64,000 nt of DNA from Brevibacterium picturae (GTDB lineage: Bacteria > Actinomycetota > Actinomycetes > Actinomycetales > Brevibacteriaceae). A model generated the notes under the pieces. That model was not told where the DNA came from. It ran no database searches and saw only the letters and a program-made list of their open reading frames with translations. Where the stretch lies: contig NZ_LT629739.1 of assembly GCF_900105045.1 (NCBI RefSeq), positions 4,340,001-4,404,000 on the forward strand. Direction: 5' to 3'. Of the stretch, positions 56,234 to 64,000 are shown piece by piece. A program made the position numbers and the translations under genes. The stretch's first letter is position 1; each line of letters starts with the position of its first letter.

Positions 56234-56239
56234 TAGGGT
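56234..56239 (+). promoter_or_regulatory. -10 element of the CPBP-like gene, leaderless
   Basis: TAGGGT lies seven bases before the GTG start at 56247; there is no ribosome site in between, so the mRNA is probably leaderless. Confidence 0.45.
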
Positions 56240-56246
56240 GTGACTT

Positions 56247-57095
56247 GTGGACACACCGACTCGGCTCGAACCAGAAACCCGACGATTCGCGCTCATCTCC
56301 TGGCCCGGATTGGCCGCGGTTCTGCTGGCGCTGTCGGCATTCGTCCTGTTCGGGGTCGGGACCTCGTTCCCCGAGCTGAGGGGCTTCGGCTATGTGCCGA
56401 TGGTGGCTTCCCTCATCGTCGCATGGATCGCCGACCGGAATTTCGCACGCGACTTCAGCGTCATCGCCGGGTGCTTGGGGCTGATCTCCTCGATCTCGGT
56501 GGAAGCTGATATCTCGTGGACCAACATCGCCCGGATGGGGGTCGTGCTGTCCGCCGTGGTGATCGGGCCATGGCTGATCACACGCTATTGGTTCAAGGAC
56601 AACACCATCGTCTTCCCGCTGCGTCGGGGGCAGAAGTGGACGCGCCTGGAATGGGCATGGCTGGCCTTCGTCATCGTCGTCGCCTGGCTCGTCCTCCCCC
56701 AGTACTTCATGCGCACCGGGGTCTATCTCAACTGGCCGCCGGTCACGGAGTGGGATGAGATCGTCCGCCTCTTCTTCGGAGTCAATGCTGTCGGCATCTG
56801 GGATGAGCTGTTCTTCATCTGCACGGTCTTCGCTCTGCTGCGCAAACACTTCGCGTTCTGGACCGCGAACGTGTTCACCACCGTCATCTTCGTCTCCTTC
56901 CTGTGGGAGCTGGGCTACCGGTCGATCGGCCCGGTCCTGACGATCCCGTTCGCGCTGGTCCAGGCCTATATCTTCACGAAGACGAAATCGCTGCCCTACA
57001 CGGTGACCGTCCACCTCCTCTTCGACGCGCTCGTCTTCCTCACGATCGTCTACGCCCACCATCCCGAGGCCCTGCCCATCTTCATCGGGGTCTGA
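56247..57095 (+). CDS. CPBP-like intramembrane protein
   Basis: A 282-residue membrane protein with seven or eight hydrophobic segments (for example FALISWPGLAAVLLALSAFVLFGVG and GLISSISVEADISW). The CPBP/Abi-like core is present as NAVGIWDELFFICTVFALLRKHF, then VFTTVIFVSFLWELGYR and VTVHLLFDALVFL. The expected EExxxR motif reads WDELFF, with one Glu replaced and no Arg at the usual place, so protease activity is uncertain. It stands alone between the molybdenum genes and the peptide transporter. Confidence 0.72.
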   Translation: MDTPTRLEPETRRFALISWPGLAAVLLALSAFVLFGVGTSFPELRGFGYVPMVASLIVAWIADRNFARDFSVIAGCLGLISSISVEADISWTNIARMGVVLSAVVIGPWLITRYWFKDNTIVFPLRRGQKWTRLEWAWLAFVIVVAWLVLPQYFMRTGVYLNWPPVTEWDEIVRLFFGVNAVGIWDELFFICTVFALLRKHFAFWTANVFTTVIFVSFLWELGYRSIGPVLTIPFALVQAYIFTKTKSLPYTVTVHLLFDALVFLTIVYAHHPEALPIFIGV

Positions 57096-57122
57096 GTCAC
57101 CGCATGTGCCTGCGACGACGAA

Positions 57123-57155
57123 ACGCCCTCGCTCCCTGTGCGTGAGCGAGGGCGT
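57123..57155. terminator. Bidirectional terminator
   Basis: Eleven-base arms (57123-57133 with 57145-57155) enclose an 11-base loop between the convergent CPBP-like and peptide-transporter genes. Confidence 0.75.
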
Positions 57156-57170
57156 CGGAGCATCAGGACG

Positions 57171-58640
57171 TCAGCGGATTCCGCGCAGCATCTTGAGCAT
57201 CGGCTTGGTCAGGGTCAGCGCCAGCAGACCGAGAATGATCGATGCCGCACCGACCGATGTCCAATACGGTGTCTGGTTGTCGGCCGAGTAGTATCCGCCC
57301 AGCACACCGGACAGTGCTGTTCCCACACCCGAGGCGAGGAAGAACACGGCGATCATCTGCGATTGGAACACCTTGGGCGCGACCTTCGATGAGAAGGACA
57401 GGCCGATCGGCGAGATGAGGAGTTCGGCGAAGACGAACAGTAGCAGGATGAATGCGACCCACAGCAGCGGAGTCTCGTGTTCGCCGGAATTCGCGAATGG
57501 GAGGAAGAGCAGGAAGGCGATGCCGATGAGGATGAGCGAGAGCCCGGCTTTGACGGGCGTCGAGATCTGTCGCGTGCCCAGTTTGAACCAGATGGCCGAG
57601 AAGACCGGGGCGAAGGCGATGACGAAGATCGGCGGAATGAGCTGGAGCCAGTTGATCGGCATCTGCCACCCGAAGATCACTCGGTTCATCTGGGTGTCCG
57701 AGTACGCGGTGAGCGTGCCGAAGATCTGCTGGTACAGGGACCAGAAGACGACGCAGGTGAGGAAGAACGGAATGAATGCGAGCACGCGTGAGCGTTCATC
57801 CGCGTTCGTCTGCGGGCTGACGTACATGACGATGAAGTAGCATGCCGCAGCTCCGGCCGAGATCCCTGCGATCCACCAGTCCAGGTTGTCCGGGTTGACG
57901 ACCCCTGTGAACCACAGGACGACGATGAGGACGACCGCAACGACGATGGCCAGCAGGAAGAGGGAGAGCTTGGACGCCGGCAGCGGGTTGACCGCACCGC
58001 GCGACTCGTTCGGCAGGTTCTTACGACCCGTGGCATAGATGATGAGGCCCAGAGCCATGCCGACTGCTGCCGCGCCGAATCCGAAGTGGAAGCCGATCTC
58101 CTTCTGCAGGAGGCCGGTGATGAGCGGTCCGAGGAATGCGCCGATGTTGACGCCCATGTAGAAGAGAGTGAATCCGGCGTCTCGGCGCGGGTCCTTCTCT
58201 GAATAGAGTTCACCGACGAGAGCGGAGGCGTTGGCCTTGAGGCCACCGGATCCGAGCGCGACGAGGATGAGGCCGGCGGCGACTCCGCCGAACCCGGGGA
58301 TGAGCGCGAGGCAGATGTGGCCGATCATGATGATGATGGCCGAGTAGAACAGGATCCTCTCTGCGCCCAGGATCCTGTCCGCGATCCACGCACCGAGGAT
58401 CGTGGCCAGGAAGACGGCACCGCCGTAGGCGCCGACGATTCCGATGGCTGTTGGCTGAGGCATGCCCAGGCCGCCCTCGCTGACCTGGAAGTACAGGTAG
58501 ATGGCGAGGATGCCGTTCATGCCGTAGTAGGAGAACCGCTCCCACAGTTCGAGGCTGAACAGCTGCATGAGCGGAAGTGGGTGCCCGAAGAAACGGGTGT
58601 CGTTCCGCGCGGCCTCAGTCGTTGAGGTGCTTGATGACAT
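57171..58640 (-). CDS. Proton-dependent oligopeptide transporter (POT)
   Basis: A 489-residue MFS transporter of the POT/PTR family. ELWERFSYYGMNGILAIYLYF is the PTR signature with the ExxER proton site, and the FxxxINxG motif appears as FYMGVNIGAFLGPLI. It imports di- and tripeptides with protons, useful for a protein-rich niche. The ATG at 58640 (MSSSTS) has GGAAAG upstream; a GTG-type start 20 codons earlier is not supported. The terminator before it separates it from the CPBP-like gene. Confidence 0.92.
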   Translation of the reverse strand: MSSSTSTTEAARNDTRFFGHPLPLMQLFSLELWERFSYYGMNGILAIYLYFQVSEGGLGMPQPTAIGIVGAYGGAVFLATILGAWIADRILGAERILFYSAIIIMIGHICLALIPGFGGVAAGLILVALGSGGLKANASALVGELYSEKDPRRDAGFTLFYMGVNIGAFLGPLITGLLQKEIGFHFGFGAAAVGMALGLIIYATGRKNLPNESRGAVNPLPASKLSLFLLAIVVAVVLIVVLWFTGVVNPDNLDWWIAGISAGAAACYFIVMYVSPQTNADERSRVLAFIPFFLTCVVFWSLYQQIFGTLTAYSDTQMNRVIFGWQMPINWLQLIPPIFVIAFAPVFSAIWFKLGTRQISTPVKAGLSLILIGIAFLLFLPFANSGEHETPLLWVAFILLLFVFAELLISPIGLSFSSKVAPKVFQSQMIAVFFLASGVGTALSGVLGGYYSADNQTPYWTSVGAASIILGLLALTLTKPMLKMLRGIR

Positions 58641-58745
58641 ATCGTGCTTTCCGTTGTGACGTGCAAACGCGCACTGTGGTGCGCGATTCACTGTGAACAA
58701 CCGGCAATGCTACTCCCCGTTATTGCTCAGGTCACACGATCTCAA

Positions 58746-58768
58746 TGCTGGGACGCGACGTCCCAGCA
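58746..58768 (-). terminator. Terminator of the 58777-60042 MFS gene
   Basis: Ten-base arms (58746-58755 with 58759-58768) with a three-base loop, nine bases after the stop on the minus strand. Confidence 0.7.
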
Positions 58769-58776
58769 GACGGAAA

Positions 58777-60042
58777 TCATGAGTGAACCAGGTCTCTTTT
58801 TCGGGCATTCTCACCGACGATGAGGTTGAGCAGGCCGGCCACGAGAACGAGTGCGGAAGCCGCCATCGGGACTGCCATCGCCGCCGAAGTTCCGGCCTCC
58901 TCGGCGAGGATGCCGTTGACTGCCGATGCCACCGACTGGCCGACGATGATCGCCGATCCTGCCATCGACATGACGGTGGCCGAACGACCCAGCGGGCTGC
59001 GTTCGGCAGCGAGACTGAACAGAGTCACCAAGGTCGGTCCGACAGCACAGCCCATCAGCAGGAGCGCGATGACCACGGTGACCATCGAGGTCGACGACGC
59101 CATGATCACTGCACCGATGAGCATCAGCGGTGCGAAGGACAGCAGTCTGGCCCACAGGGCATAGCGCGGCGAGAACAGTGCGACGGTGATGGCCAGGATG
59201 GCGGAGCCGATGCCCATGATGCCGTAGATGATGCCGGCTTCCTCGGGTCGGCCGAGATCATTCGTCAGCGAGGTCAGTGCCGTCAGCGTCGACCCGAAGA
59301 CGAGCCCGATGCCGAAGACACCGAGGACGACGACGAAGACCCCGAATGTGAACAGCTCCTTGGCCGGTGCCTGGGAGCGTGGCTGTGTCGAGGTGTGCCC
59401 GTGTTGGGCCCTGCCTGTGGGGTGGAGGGCGAATGCGGTCACGAAGACCACGGTCATGATCACTGCGCCGATGATCGGAGCGACCGGGTGGAGGGTCGTG
59501 GCGAGGAGACCGACGATGAAGGGACCGAAGACGAACACGAATTCGTCGGCGGCGGATTCGTAGGCCATGGTGCCGTTGAGGGTCTTCTGCTGCCGGGGGC
59601 CGGCGAGTCGGGTCATGATGATCTCGACGAGGCGAGAACGGGACATCGGGGCCACCTGCGGAGCTGTGGCACCAATGGCGAAGGCCGCGATGAGCACTAC
59701 GGCGTCGGGCAGGGGGCTGAAGACGACCCAGGCCATGAAGATCAGGGCTATGCTGTTGAGCAGGCCCACGGTCAGCAGCACGGGTCGTTGGCCCCAGCGA
59801 TCGGCTGCGGCACCGATGAAGGAGCCGAAGATCGCCGTTCCCAGGCCCACCATGGCCGAGTTGATTCCGCCGAGGCTCAGCGAGTCTCGGCCGGCGACGA
59901 CGAGGGTGAGAACCCCGATGACCACCATGGCATAGGGCAGGCGGGCCACGAAGGCGATCGGGAAGTAGCTGCGGCCCACGACGGTCAACAGCTTCGGTGC
60001 TGCGATTTCGTCTGGCCGGGTGCGAGTTTCGTTGCTGGGCAT
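58777..60042 (-). CDS. MFS transporter
   Basis: A 421-residue protein with 12 predicted segments. Motif A is degenerate (GAAADRWGQRPVL after segment 2). LLTVGLLNSIALIFMAWVVF and the repeated GVFGIGLVFGSTLTAL stretch are typical of the sugar/drug MFS group that lacks clear substrate signals. A His-rich loop (about 215-235) joins the halves. ATG 60042 is the first start. A strong hairpin lies after the stop. Function: unknown export or import. Confidence 0.85.
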   Translation of the reverse strand: MPSNETRTRPDEIAAPKLLTVVGRSYFPIAFVARLPYAMVVIGVLTLVVAGRDSLSLGGINSAMVGLGTAIFGSFIGAAADRWGQRPVLLTVGLLNSIALIFMAWVVFSPLPDAVVLIAAFAIGATAPQVAPMSRSRLVEIIMTRLAGPRQQKTLNGTMAYESAADEFVFVFGPFIVGLLATTLHPVAPIIGAVIMTVVFVTAFALHPTGRAQHGHTSTQPRSQAPAKELFTFGVFVVVLGVFGIGLVFGSTLTALTSLTNDLGRPEEAGIIYGIMGIGSAILAITVALFSPRYALWARLLSFAPLMLIGAVIMASSTSMVTVVIALLLMGCAVGPTLVTLFSLAAERSPLGRSATVMSMAGSAIIVGQSVASAVNGILAEEAGTSAAMAVPMAASALVLVAGLLNLIVGENARKRDLVHS

Positions 60043-60346
60043 ACCAATCCAGTTTCTCCCCCATCAGGTCGATGGGGATCCGTGCCGCCGTGGTGACCTG
60101 GATCAAATCACTCGGTAGATGCACTCTGCTGTCACTGTCGGCGCCTCTTCGGCGCTTCTTCCAGGCTACCGGTGTTGGAGGCCGCGGACGAGGGTGAACC
60201 CTGACTTGGCCGTTTGAGCTTGCTCACCATTGTTGGCTCGCAGTCGGCAGCCCCACCCGCGAACACCAGGGAATCGGGGTCCTGTACGGACCTCATTCCC
60301 ATCCGTGACTCAGAAAGAATGCAGACGAGAATGGGACGATGTGTGC

Positions 60347-60760
60347 ATGAACTTCCTCTTTCGAGTAGTCGTGAACGCATGTGCGATCTGGGTTGCGGCC
60401 TGGATACTGCCTGGCGTCGCCATCGCAGGAAACAGCGTTGTCGAAGAGCAGACCGGACCGATCCCTGCCATGATCATCTCCTACTTGGTGATCGGGCTGA
60501 TCTTCGGATTGGCGAACGCGTTCATCAAACCGATCCTCAGCTTCGTGTCCGCACCGATCACGTGTCTGACACTGGGGCTGTTCTCAATCGTCATCAATGC
60601 GATCATCTTGACTCTGACCAGCTGGCTGTCCGGCTTCACCCCGTTCGAGTTCACCATCGACAGATTCTTCTTCTCGGCCATCTTCGCCGCCGTCATCGTC
60701 TCCATCGTCTCCGCGCTGCTGGGATGGCTGGTACCGGAGAAGAGCGCCGAACGCGATTGA
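60347..60760 (+). CDS. Phage-holin-type family 4 membrane protein
   Basis: A 137-residue protein with four hydrophobic segments (VVNACAIWVAAWILPGVAI, MIISYLVIGLIFGLANAFI, LGLFSIVINAIILTL and FFFSAIFAAVIVSIVSALLGWLV), as in the phage_holin_4 family of chromosomal genes. The family name is historical; there is no phage gene nearby. It probably works in the membrane as a small structural or transport element. ATG 60347 lies after a weak GGGA; GTG 60341 is possible. Confidence 0.8.
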   Translation: MNFLFRVVVNACAIWVAAWILPGVAIAGNSVVEEQTGPIPAMIISYLVIGLIFGLANAFIKPILSFVSAPITCLTLGLFSIVINAIILTLTSWLSGFTPFEFTIDRFFFSAIFAAVIVSIVSALLGWLVPEKSAERD

Positions 60761-60869
60761 CCGGCGCCCGTCTCGACTCGGGCATCGACCGGACCCGGAT
60801 TCTTCTCTACTGAGTGTAGACTTGAGCGCAGTGTGTCAGTCTGCACCCCAATGACCGTCGGAGGAGAAC

Positions 60870-61100
60870 ATGTCCAACATCGCCACCACGAAGAGAACTC
60901 GGAACTCAGCATCGTTTGCTGACGTCATCGTCTTCATCGTCTCGTTTGCCCTCTTCGTGTTCGGTCTCTACCTGTTCGGTGCCGGATTCTACGGCGCCGC
61001 GGGTACCGAGTTCTGGCTGTTCTGGGCCGGTCTGCTCGCCTCCTGCTTCGCGTTCCTCATTCCCATCGTCTATCACTGGGCCCTCGACCGTAAGGCCTGA
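60870..61100 (+). CDS. Small two-segment membrane protein
   Basis: A 76-residue protein with two hydrophobic segments (about 19-42: VIVFIVSFALFVFGLYLFGAG; 46-68: FWLFWAGLLASCFAFLIPIVY) and basic ends (TKRTR and DRKA). I recognise no family. GGAGGAGA immediately precedes the ATG at 60870. It is expressed separately from the holin-like gene, 109 bases upstream, and ends at a strong hairpin. Confidence 0.78.
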   Translation: MSNIATTKRTRNSASFADVIVFIVSFALFVFGLYLFGAGFYGAAGTEFWLFWAGLLASCFAFLIPIVYHWALDRKA

Positions 61101-61117
61101 CACCCCCTCGTCACCGA

Positions 61118-61155
61118 CAGAAGGGCCGATGCGTTGATTCGCATCGGCCCTTCTG
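61118..61155 (+). terminator. Terminator after the small membrane protein
   Basis: Fifteen-base arms (61118-61132 with 61141-61155) with an eight-base loop; convergent genes end on both sides. Confidence 0.85.
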
Positions 61156-61200
61156 CATTCTTCGGCGGCCGTCGTTGACGACGCGCCCGCCTCGTTTGAT

Positions 61201-62082
61201 TCAGTCCCGGTCCTGACAGAAGACCATGATCGCCGAGGCGGCTTCATCGGGCCGCTCATAGTGCACCAGGTGCCCCACACCGGGCAGTTCGATGAACTGC
61301 GCATCAGCCAGCCCCGCCGCGAACGCGCGAGTCGCGGCCATCGGTGCGATGGCATCCTTGTCTCCGGCGATGACGAGCGTCGGCATTCTCAACTGCCCGG
61401 CCACCTCGGTGACGGTGTGTGCCACCGAGACGTCGAAGGCCGCTGCCAGCGAGGTCCGGTCGCTGAAGGTGGAGAAGTGCCGGGCATGCTGGTCATGGAT
61501 ATAGCGGCGCAGTCCGCGGTCTCTGCTCGTGGCCATAACCTCGCTCATCAGTCGCACGATCACCGGGTTGGCCAGAAGCTGATGGCCGATCGTTTCCGGC
61601 AGACGCGCGCCGAGGCTGTAGTAGAAGCGAGTCAGCGCGGTCAGGACCTTGGCTGAGCCCTCGAGTGCCGGCGTGGTGATCGGGTTGATGAGGATGAGCT
61701 CAGCAGCCGTGGACGGTCGGCGGGCGGCCATATGCGCGACCAGAATCGATCCGAACGAATGGCCGAGGACGATCGGCGCAACCTGCCAGCGGCGAGTCAC
61801 CTCTGCGACGAGACCGGCGAGATGATCGCAGTAGCTATCGAGACTCAGACCTGACGGCAGCGGTGGTGTGAGACCGAATCCGGGCAGGTCACCGACGATG
61901 ACATCGCGGTCTCGGATTGCTCCAGCGATGAGGTCCATCCCGTGGTGGTCGCCGCGGAAGCCGTGGACCATGAGCACAGGGCGGGCGACAGTCGGTGCGT
62001 TCGCGCCGGACGAGTGCAGCCACGCCGCGGTCGGATGGCCGTCGACAGTGCAATCGATGCGCTGGGGAGCTGAGCCCCTCAC
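61201..62082 (-). CDS. Alpha/beta hydrolase
   Basis: A 293-residue serine hydrolase. The oxyanion HGFRGDHHG (about 40-48), nucleophile elbow GHSFGS, catalytic Asp in VIAGDKDAIAP and His in LPGVGHLVHYE are all seen. The length and order suit an esterase or lactonase-like enzyme; the substrate is not evident. The start is GTG 62082, overlapping the universal stress protein stop (GTGA), so the two are translationally coupled. That pairing suggests a stress-linked use. Confidence 0.88.
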   Translation of the reverse strand: MRGSAPQRIDCTVDGHPTAAWLHSSGANAPTVARPVLMVHGFRGDHHGMDLIAGAIRDRDVIVGDLPGFGLTPPLPSGLSLDSYCDHLAGLVAEVTRRWQVAPIVLGHSFGSILVAHMAARRPSTAAELILINPITTPALEGSAKVLTALTRFYYSLGARLPETIGHQLLANPVIVRLMSEVMATSRDRGLRRYIHDQHARHFSTFSDRTSLAAAFDVSVAHTVTEVAGQLRMPTLVIAGDKDAIAPMAATRAFAAGLADAQFIELPGVGHLVHYERPDEAASAIMVFCQDRD

Positions 62083-62978
62083 TGAGTCGAGACGGTGCTC
62101 AGCGCCCGACGGGGCACAACGACGACGGGGACCGGCAGCACGCGCAACAGTCGCCTGGCCCGGGCACCGATGAAGACCCGACCACCTCGGCCCAGTCGAC
62201 TGGAACCGATGAATGCGATCTCCCCCGGCTGGAAGTCGACGTTGGCGGCGGCCTCTTCGATGTCCGCACCGGCCTGTGATTTGACGACGGCTCGGCCCGA
62301 TTCGAACATCTCGGCTGCCCGGCCGGCCAGCACCGCTCCCCCGTACTCCTCTGCGAATTCCCGGATCTCGACGGTGTCGTCCTCGCCGAGACCATCGTTT
62401 TCGATCAGGGACAGCAGACGCAGGTCGACATCGAGGACGGCTGCTGATTGGATCGCCGCACCGATGAGTGCCGCAGCCCCGGGGCGGGCACCGAAGAGGG
62501 TTGTGATCCTCGAAACCGGGCCGATGTCCGAGTTGCCTGACGGTGCCAGGACGACAGGGACCTCGGAGGAATGAAGCAGTGCCGTCGCGACCGTTCCGAT
62601 CCGCAGCGAACGCATCAGCGTCGTGGCTCGAGCACCGATGACGATGCCCAGCGCGCCTTCGTTCTCCGCAACCTCTATCAGACCCTTGGACTCATTCGAC
62701 GAGGTGTGGATGACGCCGTGGGCGTGGACATCGTCAGGCACAAGGGCCAATGCTTCGTCGAGCCAATCCTCGAGCTGCTGTGAGACGATTCCGCTGCCGT
62801 CCTGCGGAATGGAATTGCCGGCGGTGAAGGTCGATGCCTCCGGACGCACAATCGTCACGACGAGTTCGATCCCGGCGGAGCGCGCAAGTGAGATGGCCAG
62901 AGCGATGGCGTCGCGTCCACGGTCGGTAGCGATGTATCCGACGACCAGTCGTCGAGTGGTGGCAGCTGCCTGTGACAT
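62079..62978 (-). CDS. Universal stress protein, tandem domains
   Basis: A 299-residue protein with two Usp domains (about 8-145 and 155-290). The first ends in a GARATTLMRSLRIGTVATALLHSSEVPVVLAP pattern, the nucleotide-binding G-x2-G-x9-G-(S/T) type; the second has IGSSRLGRGGRVFIGARARRLLRVLPVPVVVVP, a looser form. Such proteins bind ATP and act in dormancy or stress responses. ATG at 62978 is the natural start. The gene is translationally coupled to the following hydrolase. Confidence 0.9.
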   Translation of the reverse strand: MSQAAATTRRLVVGYIATDRGRDAIALAISLARSAGIELVVTIVRPEASTFTAGNSIPQDGSGIVSQQLEDWLDEALALVPDDVHAHGVIHTSSNESKGLIEVAENEGALGIVIGARATTLMRSLRIGTVATALLHSSEVPVVLAPSGNSDIGPVSRITTLFGARPGAAALIGAAIQSAAVLDVDLRLLSLIENDGLGEDDTVEIREFAEEYGGAVLAGRAAEMFESGRAVVKSQAGADIEEAAANVDFQPGEIAFIGSSRLGRGGRVFIGARARRLLRVLPVPVVVVPRRALSTVSTQ

Positions 62979-63802
62979 TATCTTCTCCCAGAGAGTCGCG
63001 AGTCTGAGAAGATTCTACGTCGGCACGTCGGCATTCTTCGACCTCGCCGCAGGGCCGCGCTGGAAATGTGATCGACGCAGTTCCTCGGAGCGATGGCTGG
63101 CCTGAAAAGGCATGGCAGTCATTAGTGACAATAAAGTTCAGAAAGAATGAACAGAAGTCACACAGAGTTCTTCACCTGTGATAAATTCAATAGTGCAATT
63201 ACGGATTCGCACAAACCTCACAATTGCAGCAAACCATCTTGAGCGCTGACGCCGCTCAAACGAGATCCACGACCAAGAAGGGAGCGCAGAACTATGCTGA
63301 AACCTATCGCATTTCCGAACCTCCAGCACCGCTGGACCGGGAACACTGCCTGCTTGATTGGCGGACAAGGGCTCGCCGGCTGACTCCAGCCGTATCTTTC
63401 GTCTTTCTCCACCGGTCAATTGAACACCGGTATGCCACCCCCGCAATATCGCCCAGGCGATGCCGCCCTGACGCCACCGTTGGCGCTCGCACGCAGCGTC
63501 GAGGCATGAGCTGTACTCGCGCGGGACACGGTCGTTCATCAGGTGCGTTCGTTCACGAACATCACCGACCCTTTGGGCATTGAAACCACTCATCCGATTG
63601 ATCCTGCTCTCCAGCAGCTGCCGTCGCTTCGACTGATCCTCATCGAGTCTCAATCGATTCTGCGGACGACGATCAGTGAATTCATTTCCCAGAAGTCGCT
63701 TTCATTCGACTCATTGAGTTCTTTCGCAGCTCACTGATTTCGAACATTTCGTCTAACCGCCATTTGGGCATTTCCCCTGCCCGAAACCATTAAGGAATCG
63801 TT
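62979..63802. other. 824-bp gene-poor, AT-rich stretch
   Basis: No convincing gene fills this region, which is visibly AT-richer than the rest of the window. A 29-codon ORF with a good ribosome site is listed separately. A 64-codon plus-strand frame (63543-63737) has no ribosome site, and a 171-codon minus-strand frame (63138-63653) shows no conserved motif. An inverted repeat GTTCA-n7-TGAAC lies at 63136-63152, and a hairpin (63239-63245 with 63253-63259) precedes the small ORF. Loss of a former gene is a possible explanation. Confidence 0.55.
63294..63383 (+). CDS. Micro-ORF of 29 codons
   Basis: MLKPIAFPNL... ending LIGGQGLAG is preceded by AGGGAG nine bases before the ATG. It might be a small peptide gene or leader, or chance. 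No homologue is known to me. The region around it is AT-rich and holds a hairpin just before it. Confidence 0.3.
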   Translation: MLKPIAFPNLQHRWTGNTACLIGGQGLAG

Positions 63803-64000
63803 TTGTCGACGGCATTTCCATTCACATATCCACGGCGTATGGCACTGAGCGCCGGGCTCAAGCTGATCCAGTGGGCCCGCCGTCCAGCTGTCCCCTCCAA
63901 GCACCGCAAGCAGGTCGCACAGGATCGTCGCGATGCACAGTTTCGCAGGCTCGCTCGGGATCAGTGGGTCACTGAGCAGCGCGAACGCGAAGTTGCGAGG
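63803..64000 (+). CDS. Hypothetical protein, 5' part (cut by window edge)
   Basis: An open frame of 66 codons reaches the window end. TTG 63803 follows AAGGA by six bases; ATG 63839 is the other choice. The start (MSTAFPFTYPRR) is followed by a very basic region with many Arg and Gln (WARRPAVPSKHRKQVAQDRRDAQ), which has no family signature I recognise. It may continue well past the edge. Confidence 0.6.
   Translation, partial: MSTAFPFTYPRRMALSAGLKLIQWARRPAVPSKHRKQVAQDRRDAQFRRLARDQWVTEQREREVAR

Noticed and set aside
54985-57062. Long in-frame extension of the second moeA toward 57062
   Set aside because: The added 299 residues run opposite the CPBP-like gene and have no MoeA homology; GTG 56165 has a ribosome site.
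58783-60096. Plus-strand frame of 437 codons, rich in Glu, Asp and His
   Set aside because: It is the reverse of the MFS transporter gene; hydrophobic codons read backwards give such sequences.
60347-60760. Holin-like protein as sign of a prophage
   Set aside because: No integrase, capsid or lysin gene is near, and this family is common as a chromosomal gene.

Overview
The window reads as one contiguous piece of chromosome from a high-GC actinobacterium, most likely Brevibacterium or a close relative. The evidence is the gene order shared with Mycobacterium and Streptomyces (DUF4191-RDD-glnA1-glnE-glnA2, an rnpB/zinc ribbon/Nif3 neighbourhood, ahpE-DUF3052-aceE-PucR regulator-fabD-fabH-acpP-fabF), a mycothione reductase (mycothiol is an actinobacterial thiol), frequent GTG/TTG starts and probable leaderless transcripts. 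A methionine gamma-lyase beside an Lrp-type regulator fits the cheese-associated Brevibacterium linens/aurantiacum group. The genus is an inference. I see no insertion sequence, prophage, CRISPR array or large biosynthetic cluster.

Layout. 1-8.7 kb: nitrogen assimilation (end of a DUF4191 gene, RDD protein, glnA1, mycothione reductase, then glnE and glnA2 on the minus strand). 9.1-13.7 kb: alanine dehydrogenase, a GntR regulator, methionine aminopeptidase, polyphosphate glucokinase and a membrane protein. 13.7-16.7 kb: RNase P RNA, YaaA, a zinc-ribbon coiled-coil protein and Nif3. 16.9-20.6 kb: an acyl-CoA ligase, a uracil/xanthine permease and YceI. 20.8-26.5 kb: two tRNAs, small regulators, a cupin and DUF2249-cupin pair, Lrp plus methionine gamma-lyase, a TipA-like MerR regulator and a HIT protein. 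26.5-35.5 kb: AhpE, DUF3052, pyruvate dehydrogenase E1 and the type II fatty acid synthase operon behind a PucR-family regulator. 35.5-45.3 kb: a noncoding stretch with a perfect 30-bp palindrome, DUF3145, an unknown protein, tRNA-Met, a degenerate EAL protein, an MFS exporter, a luciferase-like oxidoreductase, tRNA-Asn, a DMT transporter with a glycosyltransferase whose start is non-canonical, GluQ and a GNAT acetyltransferase. 45.5-56.2 kb: a second acyl-CoA ligase, then a molybdenum island (ModBC fusion, ModA, HTH-TOBE protein, MoaE, MoaC, MoeA, MoaA, MoaD, MoeB-rhodanese, a second MoeA). 56.2-64 kb: a CPBP-like protein, a POT peptide transporter, an MFS protein, two small membrane proteins, an alpha/beta hydrolase coupled to a tandem universal stress protein, and a gene-poor stretch ending in a truncated gene.

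How the genes work together. glnA1, glnE and glnA2 form the glutamine synthetase module; GlnE adenylylates the GlnA1 enzyme, and GlnA2 lacks the target tyrosine. AceE makes acetyl-CoA next to the fab operon that uses it, with the PucR-family (FasR-type) regulator between them. The molybdenum island couples molybdate uptake to molybdopterin synthesis; five of its minus-strand genes overlap by a few bases and are probably translationally coupled. No single large unknown system stands out. The most unusual sequence-level signals are the glycosyltransferase with no ATG/GTG/TTG start, the 30-bp palindrome, phased repeats before the PucR-family gene, and several operator-like palindromes placed inside promoter spacers.
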